Translations under genes and position numbers: made by a program
Assembly: GCF_000213175.1 (NCBI RefSeq)
Contig: NW_009799102.1
Span: 2,892,935-2,956,934, forward strand
Direction of reading: 5' to 3'
From: Neurospora tetrasperma FGSC 2508
Taxonomy: Eukaryota > Ascomycota > Sordariomycetes > Sordariales > Sordariaceae
Length of the DNA: 64,000 bases
In this document: in pieces, positions 13,441 through 25,641 of the stretch
Position numbering within the stretch: the stretch's first letter is position 1
Layout of the letters: the number at the start of each line of letters is the position of its first letter
The notes under the pieces: model-generated
What the model was told of the DNA's origin: nothing
Seen by the model: the letters and a program-made list of their open reading frames with translations, nothing else
The model's database searches: none

Positions 13441-13560
13441 GCCATATCTCTTTAGACCTACAAGGCCAAATAGTATAACATTAGGATTAATAAGTAAATA
13501 AGAGTAGTAGGGCCTGGATATTATAATTATTTAGCCCTATAGGTTTAAAGAGACGCATAG
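13441..13560. repeat. Imperfect inverted repeat
   Basis: The left arm at 13441-13468 (containing TCTCTTTAGACCTACAAGGCC-like sequence) is answered by a right arm at about 13533-13560 (GCCCTATAGGTTTAAAGAGA). The arms are about 25 bp long and mostly complementary, with about 65 bp between them. It could be a small MITE-like element or the end of a larger repeat. Confidence 0.45.
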
Positions 13561-13730
13561 GCCATCGGAGGTGGCTGAGCGATTAAGACTAGATGTACGT
13601 CGTTACTTCCTTGTAAAGACTAGTGCATTGTACAAATTAATGCTAGAAAGTTTATTAGCGTGTTACCCGCCTTATATTATTTAATAGGAGGGGTTGCAAG
13701 CTCGGATATATCTATCTACGGCCTCTAATT
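13561..13730 (+). other. tRNA-like segment, possible SINE or decayed tRNA
   Basis: The segment starts with GGAGGTGGCTGAGCGATTAAG, which resembles the A-box and D-arm of Leu or Ser tRNAs. A weak B-box-like GGGGTTGCAAGCTCGG lies about 120 bp downstream. The spacing is longer than in a normal tRNA and I cannot fold a clean cloverleaf. Base composition is more balanced than the surrounding RIP-mutated DNA. A tRNA-derived SINE fits as well as a mutated tRNA gene with an insertion. Confidence 0.25.
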
Positions 13731-13814
13731 GGCTGAAATTGCTTGATTTCAAAGTGAGAAAGAGTTGATAGATAATATAGAAGCTCTCACACACACACCT
13801 TTTATTTCGCTAGC

Positions 13815-15910
13815 CGGGGTACTAAAATTACCTAAATTACTATTTATTACCTTCTACAATTAGTAAAGTTATAATGTACTTATAAGGCATTTAAATTTAT
13901 TTGACCAATTAGATTTTTAGGATTACTCGCTAAAATAGTTAGTAAATTAACGATTTTTCTAAAAATTACAATTCTGACTAGAAGTATATAGATTACCCAG
14001 ATTACCTAAATAGATTCAAAAAGTAGTATAAATGCTGGATTTCGACTAGAATCAACGAAATTTGAAACCCTAAAAGTGAATATTTACTTTACGTACCTAC
14101 TACTTTCTAGCCCGTACATATCAAAAAAGAATAAATAACTAGTTAGTTATATACAACCCTCTCCCGCCCTCTCTCTTTCAAATTTATTCTTTTACCCTCT
14201 TTTATATATAACTTTCTTTTTTATATTCTTTTAATTTACTTTATTAATCCTTTTTTATCTTAGTGTTTTGTTAATTCCCCTAGATTATTAACCCCCCTTA
14301 AGAGTTTTAATACTAAGATGAGGATAATGATATTAAATATAATAATAAGGAGAGTTTTATTTGCATTAGTAACTTCGATTACGGTTGTAGCGAATGCGGT
14401 ACCAACGGCGGTAGTATAGTAAATTTACTATATAATACGTAGATTCTCCAATTTAATCCTACGTGGAGTGAGGTATTTAGAATACACTCTACTACTAATA
14501 TTAGTTAATTTATTACCCCTCTTTAGTTAATTAGATTGCTATTATACGTTATTTATTATCAACTATTATTACTAGACTAATAGCCTCGTTTAAAGTTATC
14601 CTCGCCCGGCTTTTAAGATCCTACTATATTGTAAGTACTTTGTTAGCCGCCCGGTTACAATTGCGTACTGCCCTTACTACCGCCGCGAGAACCGCCGTCC
14701 TCTCCATTACTAAGTATAAATATTAATTAATTATAATTATTAATTAATACTATTGAATTATTTTTTATATTACGGCTATCCCCTAACGGTAGGAGGAAGT
14801 TAGTACCTATTATGTACGAGGAGTGCGTTATATATAAAGTACTACGTATATACGCTAAAATAGAATATAAGAATATTATTACATACTTTAACCTTACTAT
14901 AAGGTAAGTATATATTTTTTAGTAAGGAGATTACTAGTATTGAGATACTAATATTTAGATAAACAAGTACAATATGCGTACTTTTACAAAGCTATCCTTC
15001 GATACTATTAAAGCGGTAGATTTCTTTAAATTCTAGTAAAAACGGTTATAATTCCTTTTAAGTATATAAATACCCTAATAAAGTCGAAAAGGTTCCTACT
15101 TTAATACGAATTATAAAAACGTATCTTTAAGTTCGCCCCCTATAAATTATATTTAATTTAGGTAATTATAGAGTAATAAAGAATTTATTATATAAAATAA
15201 CCTATACATATCCCCTTCGACGAGAGAACCCACCGCTTTCGTTTTAAATTCGCTTTATAGTTTGTTAGCCTTACCCTATTCGAATAGGAGTTTTGGATTT
15301 GGAGCAATAAAATATAGGTAATTAGTATTAATTTAGGTTATTAATTTATTACCCTCTTTAAAGATAAAAAAGTAAAAGACTTTACTAAAGTTAAATAGAA
15401 GGTATATAGCTGGATGTTTTGGGCTTACTTTATAGGTAGCTAAAAAAATACTTTTATTATTTAAAATAAGAAATAGGGGAGGATTAAGAGTATATTTTAT
15501 TAATAATATATTTTTCCTCTTTTATTATAATTTTAGTAGTAAAATCCAAATTATATAATTTAATAAGATAATACCCCTACCTATAGCTTAAATTTAATAT
15601 AGGTATTTATAGCTTAGACTTTTACTAGTGCAATTATCGTCCTATAGCTACTATATTTATCCAACCTCAACCCTATTAAACATATTTGGAGTTGGATAAA
15701 GAAGTGGATTGAGTGTGAATATCTAGTACAGCCGATTGGGAATAGCTTTAAATCTGCTGTACTATAGGTTTGGGAAGCCGTTCCATAAAATTACCTTTTA
15801 TAGTTAGTATACTCGATGCTTAGAAGAATTTAGGTAGTTATCGAGGCGAAGGGAGGGTATATTCAATACTAAGAGATATATCGGTTACAAAATAGTATTC
15901 GGATTACCCT
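13815..15910 (+). mobile_element. Tc1/mariner-type DNA transposon relic
   Basis: At 15645-15689 one frame reads, after the codon change TAG for TGG, LLYLSNLNPIKHIW. The Tc1/mariner transposase signature is WPPYLPDLNPIEHIW, so each difference is a C-to-T or G-to-A change: CCA to CTA twice, GAC to AAC, and GAA to AAA at the third catalytic acidic residue. The frame continues as a short readable tail (SWIKKWIECEYLVQP). The upstream 1.5 kb should hold the rest of the transposase but is too mutated to read. Possible inverted ends share TACTAAAA: about 13820 and, on the complement, about 15920. That pairing is weak. The element is inactive. Confidence 0.65.
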
Positions 15911-15920
15911 GGTTTTAGTA

Positions 15921-18900
15921 TGGTAAATGCAGTGATTCTCCGTAACTCTTTTCTTCCTGTTCAAAATCTCTAGGCTCTATATGTGTATTTCTATTAGTTT
16001 TATTCCCTGTAACCCCCCTTGTCATTCCCCTGTCAAAAACCCCTGTAAGTACCGAGCCAACGAACTTTCCAGGGGTGAACTGTACACGATTGATTTGGCA
16101 AAGCAGGCCGGGTCTTGAGCGGGATACTGCCCCTGTGCGCGGGGCAATTCCACTACACTAGGTACCTAGGTAGCGTACTCTGCACCGTGAACAGTTCGAC
16201 TGCGCTTCCCTTCAGTTGCCTTCCTGGAAGCGGCTGAGACAGGGGCACGCTGGTTGCTGCCCACAGGAGCCAGAAATCGTAAGCTCCGCTATGACGTCGC
16301 TAGTCCCGTGCATGCAGGAGTTCGCACGACTTTAACACAGTGCCGGGCAGGGTAGGGGGGGTCTGAGGGGTCCACCGGACACTGCAGTGAACCGGGTACT
16401 TACGTCGTAGCGGTAGGTTGTACATTCCGATATCAAGCACCAACTTCAACACTGCATGTTGTCTCCAACTTATGTGCGCTCCAGAATCGCAAAGTAGTCA
16501 CGGAAGCCTACGAGTTCCCGGGTTTTTTTCACATCTGGTTTCTGGTGAAATGTTGCAGAAGCTTGAATCACGCGGCTTGTATGAAGTGCCTTCTCAATCT
16601 CAGAGTCACTCATGTCTTGTTTCCATGTAAGGGATCGTCGTCCGACACCCCCCCTTTGCAACGAAATCTCCGGACAATCTGTCGCAAATCTCGACAAACC
16701 TGGCGGTGACTGCTGCAGATGAGACGGTCTCCGGGGATCTAGAACGTCTTAGCTCTGTCCCAAAATCAAGGTTACGATTGATGAAGGTGGACAATTCTGG
16801 GCATTCTGGGCACAGGCCCGTCCCAACCATCCTCCTTGGAGGTGTGTTTCCTGGGTCGGATCCCTAGAGGTAGAGTTACAGGTTGAACCACGCTGTCGAC
16901 GACTCGGAACATACAACTTCCCAGCACGTCCCAACGGGCTGCTAGCTTGACTCAACATGCGGAAATGGCGCCATTCCGCCCCCATGGTGCCGCTGAAAGC
17001 CGTGAGCGTTTAGCATCCCAGATTTTACTGTGCCCTCCCGTTCTGGATACACTACTTGTAGGCTGTACACTAGTGTAAATTGGCCCTGTAATTGCTCGGC
17101 CATCCTGAGACATCCTGGGCTGAGTACACCTTACCGCCATCCACATGTCGCGAACACCATCTGGATGGTTGGGTAGCCTAGAACGGAACAGCTGAGGAGG
17201 GACAGGACCCCTAAAAATCCAAAAATGGTCCCCATGGAACGGGAATCCAGGCCTGGCTCTGCCCCGAATGCACCGGCTCGTACTTCTCGTGCTTCTATTG
17301 CCGTCGAGCTATCGATGCCAATTCCACTTTCATGCAAGTCCCCTTGGCATCCCCTCCAAACTCCAGACACAGGATCGATGTTTTTGAATGAGCTGCGCGG
17401 ATATCTCCAGTTTTCCAGAACCAGATCGCATTTTGTCCATGTGCCAGAGGCCGGGGTCGGCGATTCAACTGAGATGTCTTGGCTTGCTCCACATTCAGAC
17501 ATCTCGTGATCGAAAAGGATAACAAAAGGGATCCATTTGCCGGAACCGATGTTGGTTCCGGGCAGCAGACATGCCACGCCACAGGATGAAGCTGTCGATG
17601 ACAGTCAACGGCGGCAGCGTGGTAAAGACAACCACTGTGAGAAGCCCAACAGGTGTACAGTCAGGATCAAGAACCACAGCGAACCTGGCAAAACAGGACA
17701 TCAGTCGCATCTCGATGGGTACCTAAGCACATTGTAGACCATGGATTCCACTTGGTCTCGGTGCATGTAGCGTGCCTGACATGCAACTGCTGGAACTGTC
17801 AGATGGTGCTTCAGTGGCGCGATCGTGGGAAGGAACATGGGAACGGGTTTCCTCGTGGCCAGGAGGGCAGGACCCTGATCTGCCTGCTTTTCAAGCAAGG
17901 CACGATCCCCAATGCCCCTCCCTTTCCAATGCCTTACACTACTACGAAAAAACATTTCATCTGCCTCTGTGGAAAGCTTGCAGTGTGCGAGTGCCGCGCT
18001 AGTCAAAGCGGACCAAGCAGTGCATGCCACCTCAACGGGTTCGCTGCCCCACGACACGCCAAAGCCATCAAGGTTTGGGATCATTCACACCCTGATCTCT
18101 CCTGAAACAGCCTTGGGCGGACATAGGTGTGTATTGGTACCTATGATAGTACCAAACAACGGAGCCAACGCTCCATCCAGACTCGACCGTCTTCCATGAG
18201 GTCAACGAACCCGAGGCCGCCGTCTCCCGTTGGGCTTTCCGATGACCAGATCTTGCTGTCGACAACAAGAGAGAATTGTATAGAAGCAGTGGGAGAGTTA
18301 GCTCGGTGGAGCGGATGCGACTTTTTGCTCTCTCGAGTCCAAGTTTTTGGACGTTTCGGTTGTAGCGATGAACCTCGTGGGAAATTTAGTGTGTATGTCC
18401 ATTTTGGCTTGGGAAGGGAGCCGAGTTTGGGACAATATGCAATGGATGATTTTAGATTTCTGAAGTGATGATTGACGTTTTTCTCGTAAAGGGCTTTAGA
18501 CTTTCAGCAACCACGTCGCCAAATCGCGGCCGTCAGTTTGTCCCATCCATTCGGTCTGCCATAATTGAATTTGGATGTGCTCGATGCGGTCATAGTCAGA
18601 CCAGAATCCCTCACGTTGGCACCGCTAGCAACCCTCAGAGCGCCTCTCGGGGTGGGCATACAGAGCCATCTTCCACATGTAACTTTTAGGTATCTTCAGA
18701 TGTTCCTGACCACCAGTTGATTTGGGGATTTGCAATCCCAGTTCCAAATGGAGCAATGACGTTGTCATCCCCGCCAGTCACTTGTCGACATTCCGCAGCA
18801 GCAGCGGGCGACAGAAGACTTGCGCGGCTGCACGGCGGAGCTTGCCCATAAACGGGAGCAAGGTGCAGGTACAGCACTAACTGCAGTCCACTGCATCCTG

Positions 18901-21900
18901 TTGCGTTGGAACACTGTGCCAAGTTCTGTTGGTCGGGCAACCTACTACATACTTAGGTAGGTAGGTAGGTAGAGGTACCTAAGGTAAGTAGCCCCAGGGT
19001 AGCTTAGTTCTGTTCTCCTCTATCGGTAGCAGGTACGTTGCTACCAAAGAAGATGCCGTGACCCTAGAGGTACCTCTAGCCCAGATGTCTCCTTCGCGTG
19101 GTCGCTAGCTGCCCGCACATGCCCAGCCTGTCCAATTCAATTCCAGCAGATGACGAGGACCATAGAGGTAACCACCATCGTCCCTGTCATCGTTTCAATG
19201 CCCTGCTACCATCTACGCACCTACAGGTAGACACCTTCAACTCTGTCCTGTCAAGCAGTTGATAGTGAAACCTATGAAAGACGAAGGAACAGGCTGAAAG
19301 GAAAGAGAAGTCGCGTATCTCTTAGATTAATCTTACGTTGCTCATTCAAACTTCAGTCACAATGTCAATGAGAAGGGATAAACATTATTGTTTCTAGAAG
19401 TCGGGTTTCCCTAAAACTCACCTCCAGGTAGGCTTCCCGCGTTGTTCCTGTTGGCCAGATTCGGAGACACCCATTATCACGACTCGACGACCCAAAGACC
19501 CATCTAGAACACCTCTTGACAAGATTTTCAGGCACCACCTTTGACCGATTTTCTTTCTTGATTATTGCTTGACAACTAATATTTCGGAGGTCGGCGATCC
19601 AATCGACAGCATCCTCTCCAGCGAGTCACCGTGCTTACTAACGACAAAAATATAAGCGCTACGTGGTTGAATCAGAAGTGGGAGTTGCACCTATGAGACA
19701 CATTCAGATACCAGGCCAGGCAGTTTGATCAAACACTGATACCGATTATCTCTGCCGCAACCCAGGGCCGGTACTATCACGGTCGGACTGCAAGCTTCGA
19801 AAGATATCCGGGGCGCTGCTACCACATATGACGACAAGTGACGCGAATGAAGATCGACCCTGGTGTATCTGTGTGTATGTTGGATTCCTCGAACTGACAC
19901 CTATTGAATTAGAGGATCCCCTTTTTTATTTCTCCAATAGATGCGATTTCGAACCACAGAATGGACATCCGGTCACCGTCTTAGGGGCGATAAACCCACA
20001 AAATGGCCCCATTGCTTCAACATGCATACGGCGCATATACGTCAGGCGTGCACCGGTATCCGTGGCCGAGTGCCGTACAGACAGATGACAGTGACGGCAT
20101 TCCGCTTTCGTCCGGACTACCTAGAAACATATCGGACGAAGGAACTGCCCTTTCCTACAGTGTTCTACCATAGTCCACTAAAGTTGAAAGCCAGACTGGC
20201 ACAATCAAGCCCTGCGTGCGTAAAAATTAGAGAGGCAATAAACACAAAAATTGGACAAAGACCAAAACATGAGCATGGAGCCGGTAAAGGCGAGGCTTAC
20301 TCTAAGGAAATTCGCCTCGACACCACTTTATCAAAACAGACATCTCATCACTGGTGAGTGGGCGACCCATAGATGAGGTCAGCAAAGCGACATCAACGAT
20401 GACAAAACGCGGATGCCGGTTGTCGGATGGGGGAACTGCACCAGCGCAGATCATTGCTTCCATCCACTTAGTTTGACATCAAACTTGTGCAGACATTGAT
20501 TGACCCCTTGTTTCCCGGCATCCTCTCCTTTGCGCTTCTGCCCCGGTCTATTACTATGTACATCCCGAGTTGACGTTTCTCTGATCTTCCTTTTCCAAAC
20601 CCCAACCGTCCCCTGGCTTCGGCGTTTGGCGTACAATTACACACCCTCGTAGTTGATCTTGACCATTTCCATTGTTGTCGCACTGGACTGGCCAAACTGC
20701 GATTGCTTCACCTGATACCTGCTCAAGCCTTGAAAGAGGTATAGAGACATTGCTGTGTACTGTGTACGTAATCTCAAGGCGAAGAGAAAAAGGCCTACCA
20801 AATAAAATTGTGCAAGTTTCCTCGGTTGCCAAGAAGCCGAACCTGATCGTCATGTCAGATTTCCAACAGCGATCACCCCGACGCGACATCAATAGGACAG
20901 ACCCCGCCAGCCGCCAGTGGCCACCACTTTATACTGTGCGAGTCTACTGTGTACTCAGTTAGTATATAGGACGTGTGTACATTGCGAAAGAGCAGAAACA
21001 AAGTGGGAGGCACGCCCGACAAGTGTACACTACTGCTGCAATTAGTCGCAACAAAATCCAAAAGTCCGACAGTTGTGTCGGTCCAATCCCGACATTCGAC
21101 TTGCCCAGAACAATTTTCCGAGGCTAGCTACACGGAACCTAGCCTCATTCAGCTTCGATCTGGACGCCGTCACAGCGCCTCGGAAGAGACCCAGATACTA
21201 GATCTGAGCCGTACGGAAACCGCCAACGACATCACCGTACAGGGACGCTCTCTGTACAATCCCCACCTGCGCGTCAGAGGCTCCACAGCCGCCAGTTAGG
21301 TTGACAAGGAAAACAGGTGGGCAATTGTACCTTGTACCTCTTGCTCGTTTTTGACAGCCTGTTGATGATTGTACCCCCCCCCTCCCCTTTGTACAGTCCA
21401 CCACATCCACACCAGGGGACACCACCACGATCTTCAGTTCTCACACACCAACACACACTGCACACCTAACGCACACACTCATTCTGCCAAACTCCCTCGG
21501 TCCCCTTCCTGTCAGGTCCGGTTTTTTTTTTTCTACCCCAAGTTCTCTTCTTCTGTGAAAGTGAGTGGTCCCTTCGTCTCTTCTCCCCCTTCGTAACCTC
21601 TTCAACTTTGTTTTAACACAGTCCTACTTGTACACAGTAAGATACTCGGCGGCCCTCCGAAACCACAATCTCGACCGTCCAAAAGGAGTTATCCACACCG
21701 TCTACAGCACTACACCCGTATGTAGACACTGCAGACTGCCTATACTACATGCTGCTCTTGTGTCTCACGCTTCCTGCTGCTGCGATAACAAGTCGACCTT
21801 CCCAGCTTCCCCACTGTTGAGACAGGGTAGTCGCTTCCAGGTTCCTGTCAATTTCACGCCCCTCCACCGGTACATCGTCTTTCCGCGCAGAGTCCACCTT

Positions 21901-22247
21901 GACGACGAAACACGGGCGCTTTCAATTGTACACGACCGACCAGCTCCTCTCCACGAGTCTCCTCCACGGTCTCCTCCCCTGTGCCTACGTAAGGTCCCTC
22001 CTTGTCCGCTCTCGCTCCATAACCTCGCATCGAAACCTACAGCCTTTCCTGTCGACTTGCGCTCCAGGGCTGGCCCGACGCGACTCTGTCTCTGCGACAT
22101 ATATCGAGCCACTTGCGTCGCTTCTCCTTCTCCCACGTACCCTGCTGGGACAATAACGACTGCAAGGAACTTTACCACAACACGCCACTAGGTATAAATA
22201 CCTACCTCCTTATCCTAACTTTACACCGTCGGTCTCGGCGACAGAAG
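15921..22247. other. 6.3-kb GC-balanced intergenic region with no convincing gene
   Basis: Base composition is that of normal Neurospora-like unique DNA, and RIP traces end abruptly at about 15,920. Open frames of 60-150 codons occur on both strands between 16.4 and 18.7 kb, but they overlap each other in several frames, lack recognisable domains and have no splice pattern linking them. TAGG/CCTA repeats lie at 16165-16180 and 18955-18985. The last 700 bases (21.5-22.2 kb) are pyrimidine-rich and probably contain the 5' leader of the phosphatase gene. A 208-codon open frame there (21565-22191) has a leader-like composition and no domain. Confidence 0.6.
22190..22203 (+). promoter_or_regulatory. 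TATA-like near-palindrome before the phosphatase gene
   Basis: AGGTATAAATACCT is almost its own reverse complement and lies 56 bases before the proposed ATG. It could be a TATA element giving a short leader, or a chance part of a longer leader. It is the only TATA-like box in the last 300 bases. Confidence 0.3.
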
Positions 22248-22262
22248 ATGGGAGCCTTATGA
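22248..22262 (+). promoter_or_regulatory. Four-codon upstream ORF overlapping the phosphatase start
   Basis: ATGGGAGCCTTATGA encodes Met-Gly-Ala-Leu-stop. Its TGA overlaps the proposed start ATG at 22259 as ATGA. If the mRNA includes this segment, the first start could only be reached by reinitiation or leaky scanning, and ribosomes might instead use the ATG at 22334 (codon 26). Confidence 0.45.
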
Positions 22263-25200
22263 AACGATCGAGGGAAGAATTATTTGTGGCGGAACGTAGG
22301 ACGAGACCGCGAATCTTCGTCGCCAACATAGCCATGTCGCCAAATCAAGGAACCAACACCCACTCTACCACAACCACCACCACCACATACCTCACCATGA
22401 AAACACCAGGGGCCCATTCGCGATCGAATTCCCAGTCCTACTTCACCCATAAGCCTACCGGCACGCCGCTAGCCTCGCCGCGCATCTACTCGGTCGGCCA
22501 GCCATACCCTCCCCGGCTCTCTCCTGATACGTCCGCCCAACAACAACCCGCCCAACAGCAAGATGCTCGTATCCCGAGTCCTAATTACTTTGGCCTCTCG
22601 GTCGATCATGCCGCTGACCCGCTGGAGTCGGCCGTATTGCCCAGCGAAAACTGGAGCTCGCCGTCTTCCTCGGTAAAATCATTCGCCGCAGCAATGCCGA
22701 AGCCATTGCCCCTAGATGCGAACCCCGACTTCGAGGCCTTCAGGAGGCAAATAGATGCCAACCTCGGGAGGTCGTCCTTCAGCTTGTCGGGGTCGCACTT
22801 CAATATCACCATGGGCCCGCGCACGCCCGGTCCCACAACACCTTTTGGCTTCAAGCGGCCAGAGCCGCCCAAGCGACATAATCTGAGCCTCGGTGCCGAG
22901 CCCACGAGCGGCCACTTCCCCAGGCTGTCTGGGTTGGGCTTGCATGGCCCCCTCCCCAACCTCAAGTTGAACAAGGACATTCAAAACCTCAAGCAACCAG
23001 GTGACAATGATAGTATACATGACTCCGCCTATATCTCCGGGGACTCGAAGCGGAGCTCCCAAGCCTCCCTCAATGCCCCTTCCTTCTTCAACATGGGCAG
23101 GCACGAATCACCAGCGCAGATCGATCTCCCTTTTGGAACCCCCGTAGAATGGGGTAAGTCGGCTCATTCCATCTCCCGAGTCGATGACCGCCACCCGCGT
23201 TTGTCAATGTCATCAACAAAGGCCGAGCCACCAATGCAGCAACGAAGAGCGGATACTGTCCCTCCCAACCCCAAGGCAGCAGCGAACAACGATGGGCCGG
23301 CTATGATAGACCCGGCACGGCTGAAGGACCTTATGGACCAGGGGGATGATTCAGACCTCTTGTTGCTCGATATCCGCGTCTCGCCCCAGTATGCCGCATC
23401 TAGGGTAAAGGGTGCTTTGAACCTGTGCATTCCCACGACACTGTTGAAGCGAGCAACATTCAACTTGCAGAAACTCCAGCAAACGTTCTCGGCAAACCAG
23501 GATCAGGACAGGTTCTCTAACTGGCGTAACGCAAAGTACCTGGTCGTCTACGATGCCTCGTCGTCCGACAAGCGTGATGCCATGGGCGCAATCAACATGA
23601 TCAAGAAGTTCACGAATGAGGGCTTCTCTGGTTCAGCAAATATCCTGCGTGGAGGATTCAGGGCCTTCGCCGAAACATACCCAGACCTGATTGACCGTGG
23701 GTCGTCCGCTACCACAACGCCAGCCCTGTCTCTAGGGCAGGGTGCCGGAGCTGGTCTTGGGGGAGCCAACATTCCGCCTGTCATTGGCGGTGTGATGTTG
23801 CCCACCACAGGGAAGGGCCCTAACCCCTTCTTTAACAACATCCGACAAAACCAAGACCTGGTCGATGGAGTTGGGCAGATGGACATTGGTCTTCCTCAAG
23901 AGCTCAACAAGGAGACTCTACCAAAGTGGCTAAAGGAAGCAGCCGACAGTGGTGACCATGGAAAGAAGGTGTCAGAGAAGTTTCTTCACATTGAGTTGAC
24001 GGAACAGTCTCGGATGAAGGACGCTTACTCCGTTTTCACTCCTGGTGCCAACGGGGACCCTAAACACCACGGAAAGGTGCAGCTGTCCGGAATTGAAAAG
24101 GGTGGAAAGAACAGGTATAAGGACATTCTACCGTTCGAGCACGCGCGGGTAAGGCTTCAGGGCCGCCAAGAGGGCGAATGCGATTATGTCAATGCCAGCC
24201 ACATTCAAGCAAGCCGTAGCAAAAAGCGATACATCGCTAGCCAGGGCCCGCTACCGGCCACTTTTGAGGTATGTCGCCACCTGACAAGGAACAATCCAGT
24301 AGGAGTGCACCAGCGGCTGACTGAGGGTCTTTACAGGATTTCTGGTCTGTCATTTGGGATCAGGACGTCCGTGTTATCGTCATGTTGACGGCCGAATCCG
24401 AGGGAGGGCAACTTAAGTGCCATCCTTACTGGAAAGGCAAAGACTTTGGTCCCATCAAGCTCCGAGTACTGTCAGAAAAGAAGGTATCTTTGGATATTGA
24501 CAAGCACAGACAAGGCTCTCAAGCTGGCGTACCAACCACGTCAGAATCCGCCTCTGCGACAACAAACGCGTCTTCCGGGGATGCTACGCAAGGAGCTTTC
24601 CCTTGGAATCCAACCCAAGCTGGGGGGGCGGACGGTGGCCGCCGTCGTGCCAACACCACAACGGTGCAGCCAAACCTCGACGGCACGCAGCAGCCCGCTA
24701 CGGCTTTGGCAGAGACACCATATGTCATTATTCGCAAGTTTGCCCTGAGCCATTCCGCTTACCCCTTCCTCCCGATGCGCGAGATCACCCAACTCCACTA
24801 CCCCTCTTGGCCAGACTTTGGAGCGCCGGCTCAACCGAGCCACCTCCTCGCCCTGGTCGAGCTCGCCAACATCATGCAACGAGCGGCACCCGCCCTCGAA
24901 AGCTCTGGCGCTGCCCCCTTCGACGAGATACAAGTCGATGTTAAGAACTTTACCAACCGTCTTAAGCGCGGCGACTCGCTACCCCTCGACCCGGGCGACG
25001 CACCCGAACCGAACGACCACGCGCGCCCCATGCTGGTGCACTGCTCTGCAGGCTGTGGCCGGACAGGTGCCTTCTGCACGGTTGACAGCGTGATCGACAT
25101 GCTCAAGCGTCAACGGATGCGCAAAACGCAGAAGGCGGATCGGCGGATCGATGACCGCTTCGGCGGGCGACGGATCTCGGAGACTGACGGAGAGGTCGAT

Positions 25201-25641
25201 GGGGTCATGGACGGAGTCAAACCTTTTAAGCGACAGGCAACCGAGAATAACCGCGACCAGGACGGCGACATCTCCATGGGTGGACAGAAGGGTCTTCGAT
25301 TCGATCATGGGCCCGGTGGTTCAGGAGGGATGAAGAACCTGGATGAGAGCAAGGGATTCGACTTCGGCGTCCCACCAGCACCGACCGAACCCAAGGACGA
25401 CCAAGGAATCGACACCACCTGGCTCGACGACGACGGCCTCGACCTCATCGCCAAGACCGTTGAGGACTTCCGCGGTCAGCGACTGAGCATGGTTCAGAGT
25501 CTAAGGCAGTTTGTTCTCTGCTACGAGACGGTCATTGAGTGGATCTGGCGGCTGGAGGAGCGCTCTCATCATACCAGCGCTGGTGGTGCTGGTGGGAGGA
25601 GAGGAAGTAGCAGAGTTAGGACTGGAAGCTTGGCGCTGTGA
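22259..25641 (+). CDS. Rhodanese-domain protein tyrosine phosphatase (Pyp1/Ptp2-3 type)
   Basis: Two exons, 22259-24268 and 24337-25641, joined in phase 0 across a 68-nt intron (GTATGT...TTACAG), give 1104 residues. The first ~340 residues are Ser/Pro-rich and disordered. Residues about 349-490 form a rhodanese-like (Cdc25-type) domain, including LLLLDIRVSPQYAASRVKGA. The phosphatase domain spans about 580-1090. It has a pTyr-loop NRYKDILPFEHARVRL, a WPD loop (W828, P829, D830), and the catalytic HCSAGCGRTG with Cys906 and Arg912. An acidic insert of about 100 residues separates the catalytic loop from the Q-loop region (GQRLSMVQSLRQFVLCYE). In yeasts, phosphatases with this layout inactivate stress and cell-integrity MAP kinases, so a Hog1/OS-2-type substrate is inferred. 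The start could instead be the ATG at 22334. Confidence 0.93.

Larger units (their letters stand above)
1..15920. other. RIP-mutated AT-rich repeat island
   Basis: The whole stretch is strongly AT-rich and rich in TpA, and every reading frame is broken within short distances. Remnants that can be recognised (a Tc1/mariner transposase tail, an LTR element, a tandem repeat) differ from their expected or sister sequences mostly by C-to-T or G-to-A change, with CAA read as TAA and CCA as CTA. This is the pattern that repeat-induced point mutation leaves in Neurospora and relatives. No host gene with an intact frame is visible. Such islands are normally DNA-methylated heterochromatin in Neurospora; that state is inferred here, not seen. 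Confidence 0.9.

Noticed and set aside
16470-18700. Many 60-150-codon frames on both strands
   Set aside because: They overlap each other, have no recognisable motifs and no splice logic joining them. Kept only as a note on the intergenic region.
21565-22191. 208-codon open frame before the phosphatase gene
   Set aside because: Pyrimidine-rich leader-like composition, no domain, overlapping open frames on both strands, and a position that fits a 5' leader.
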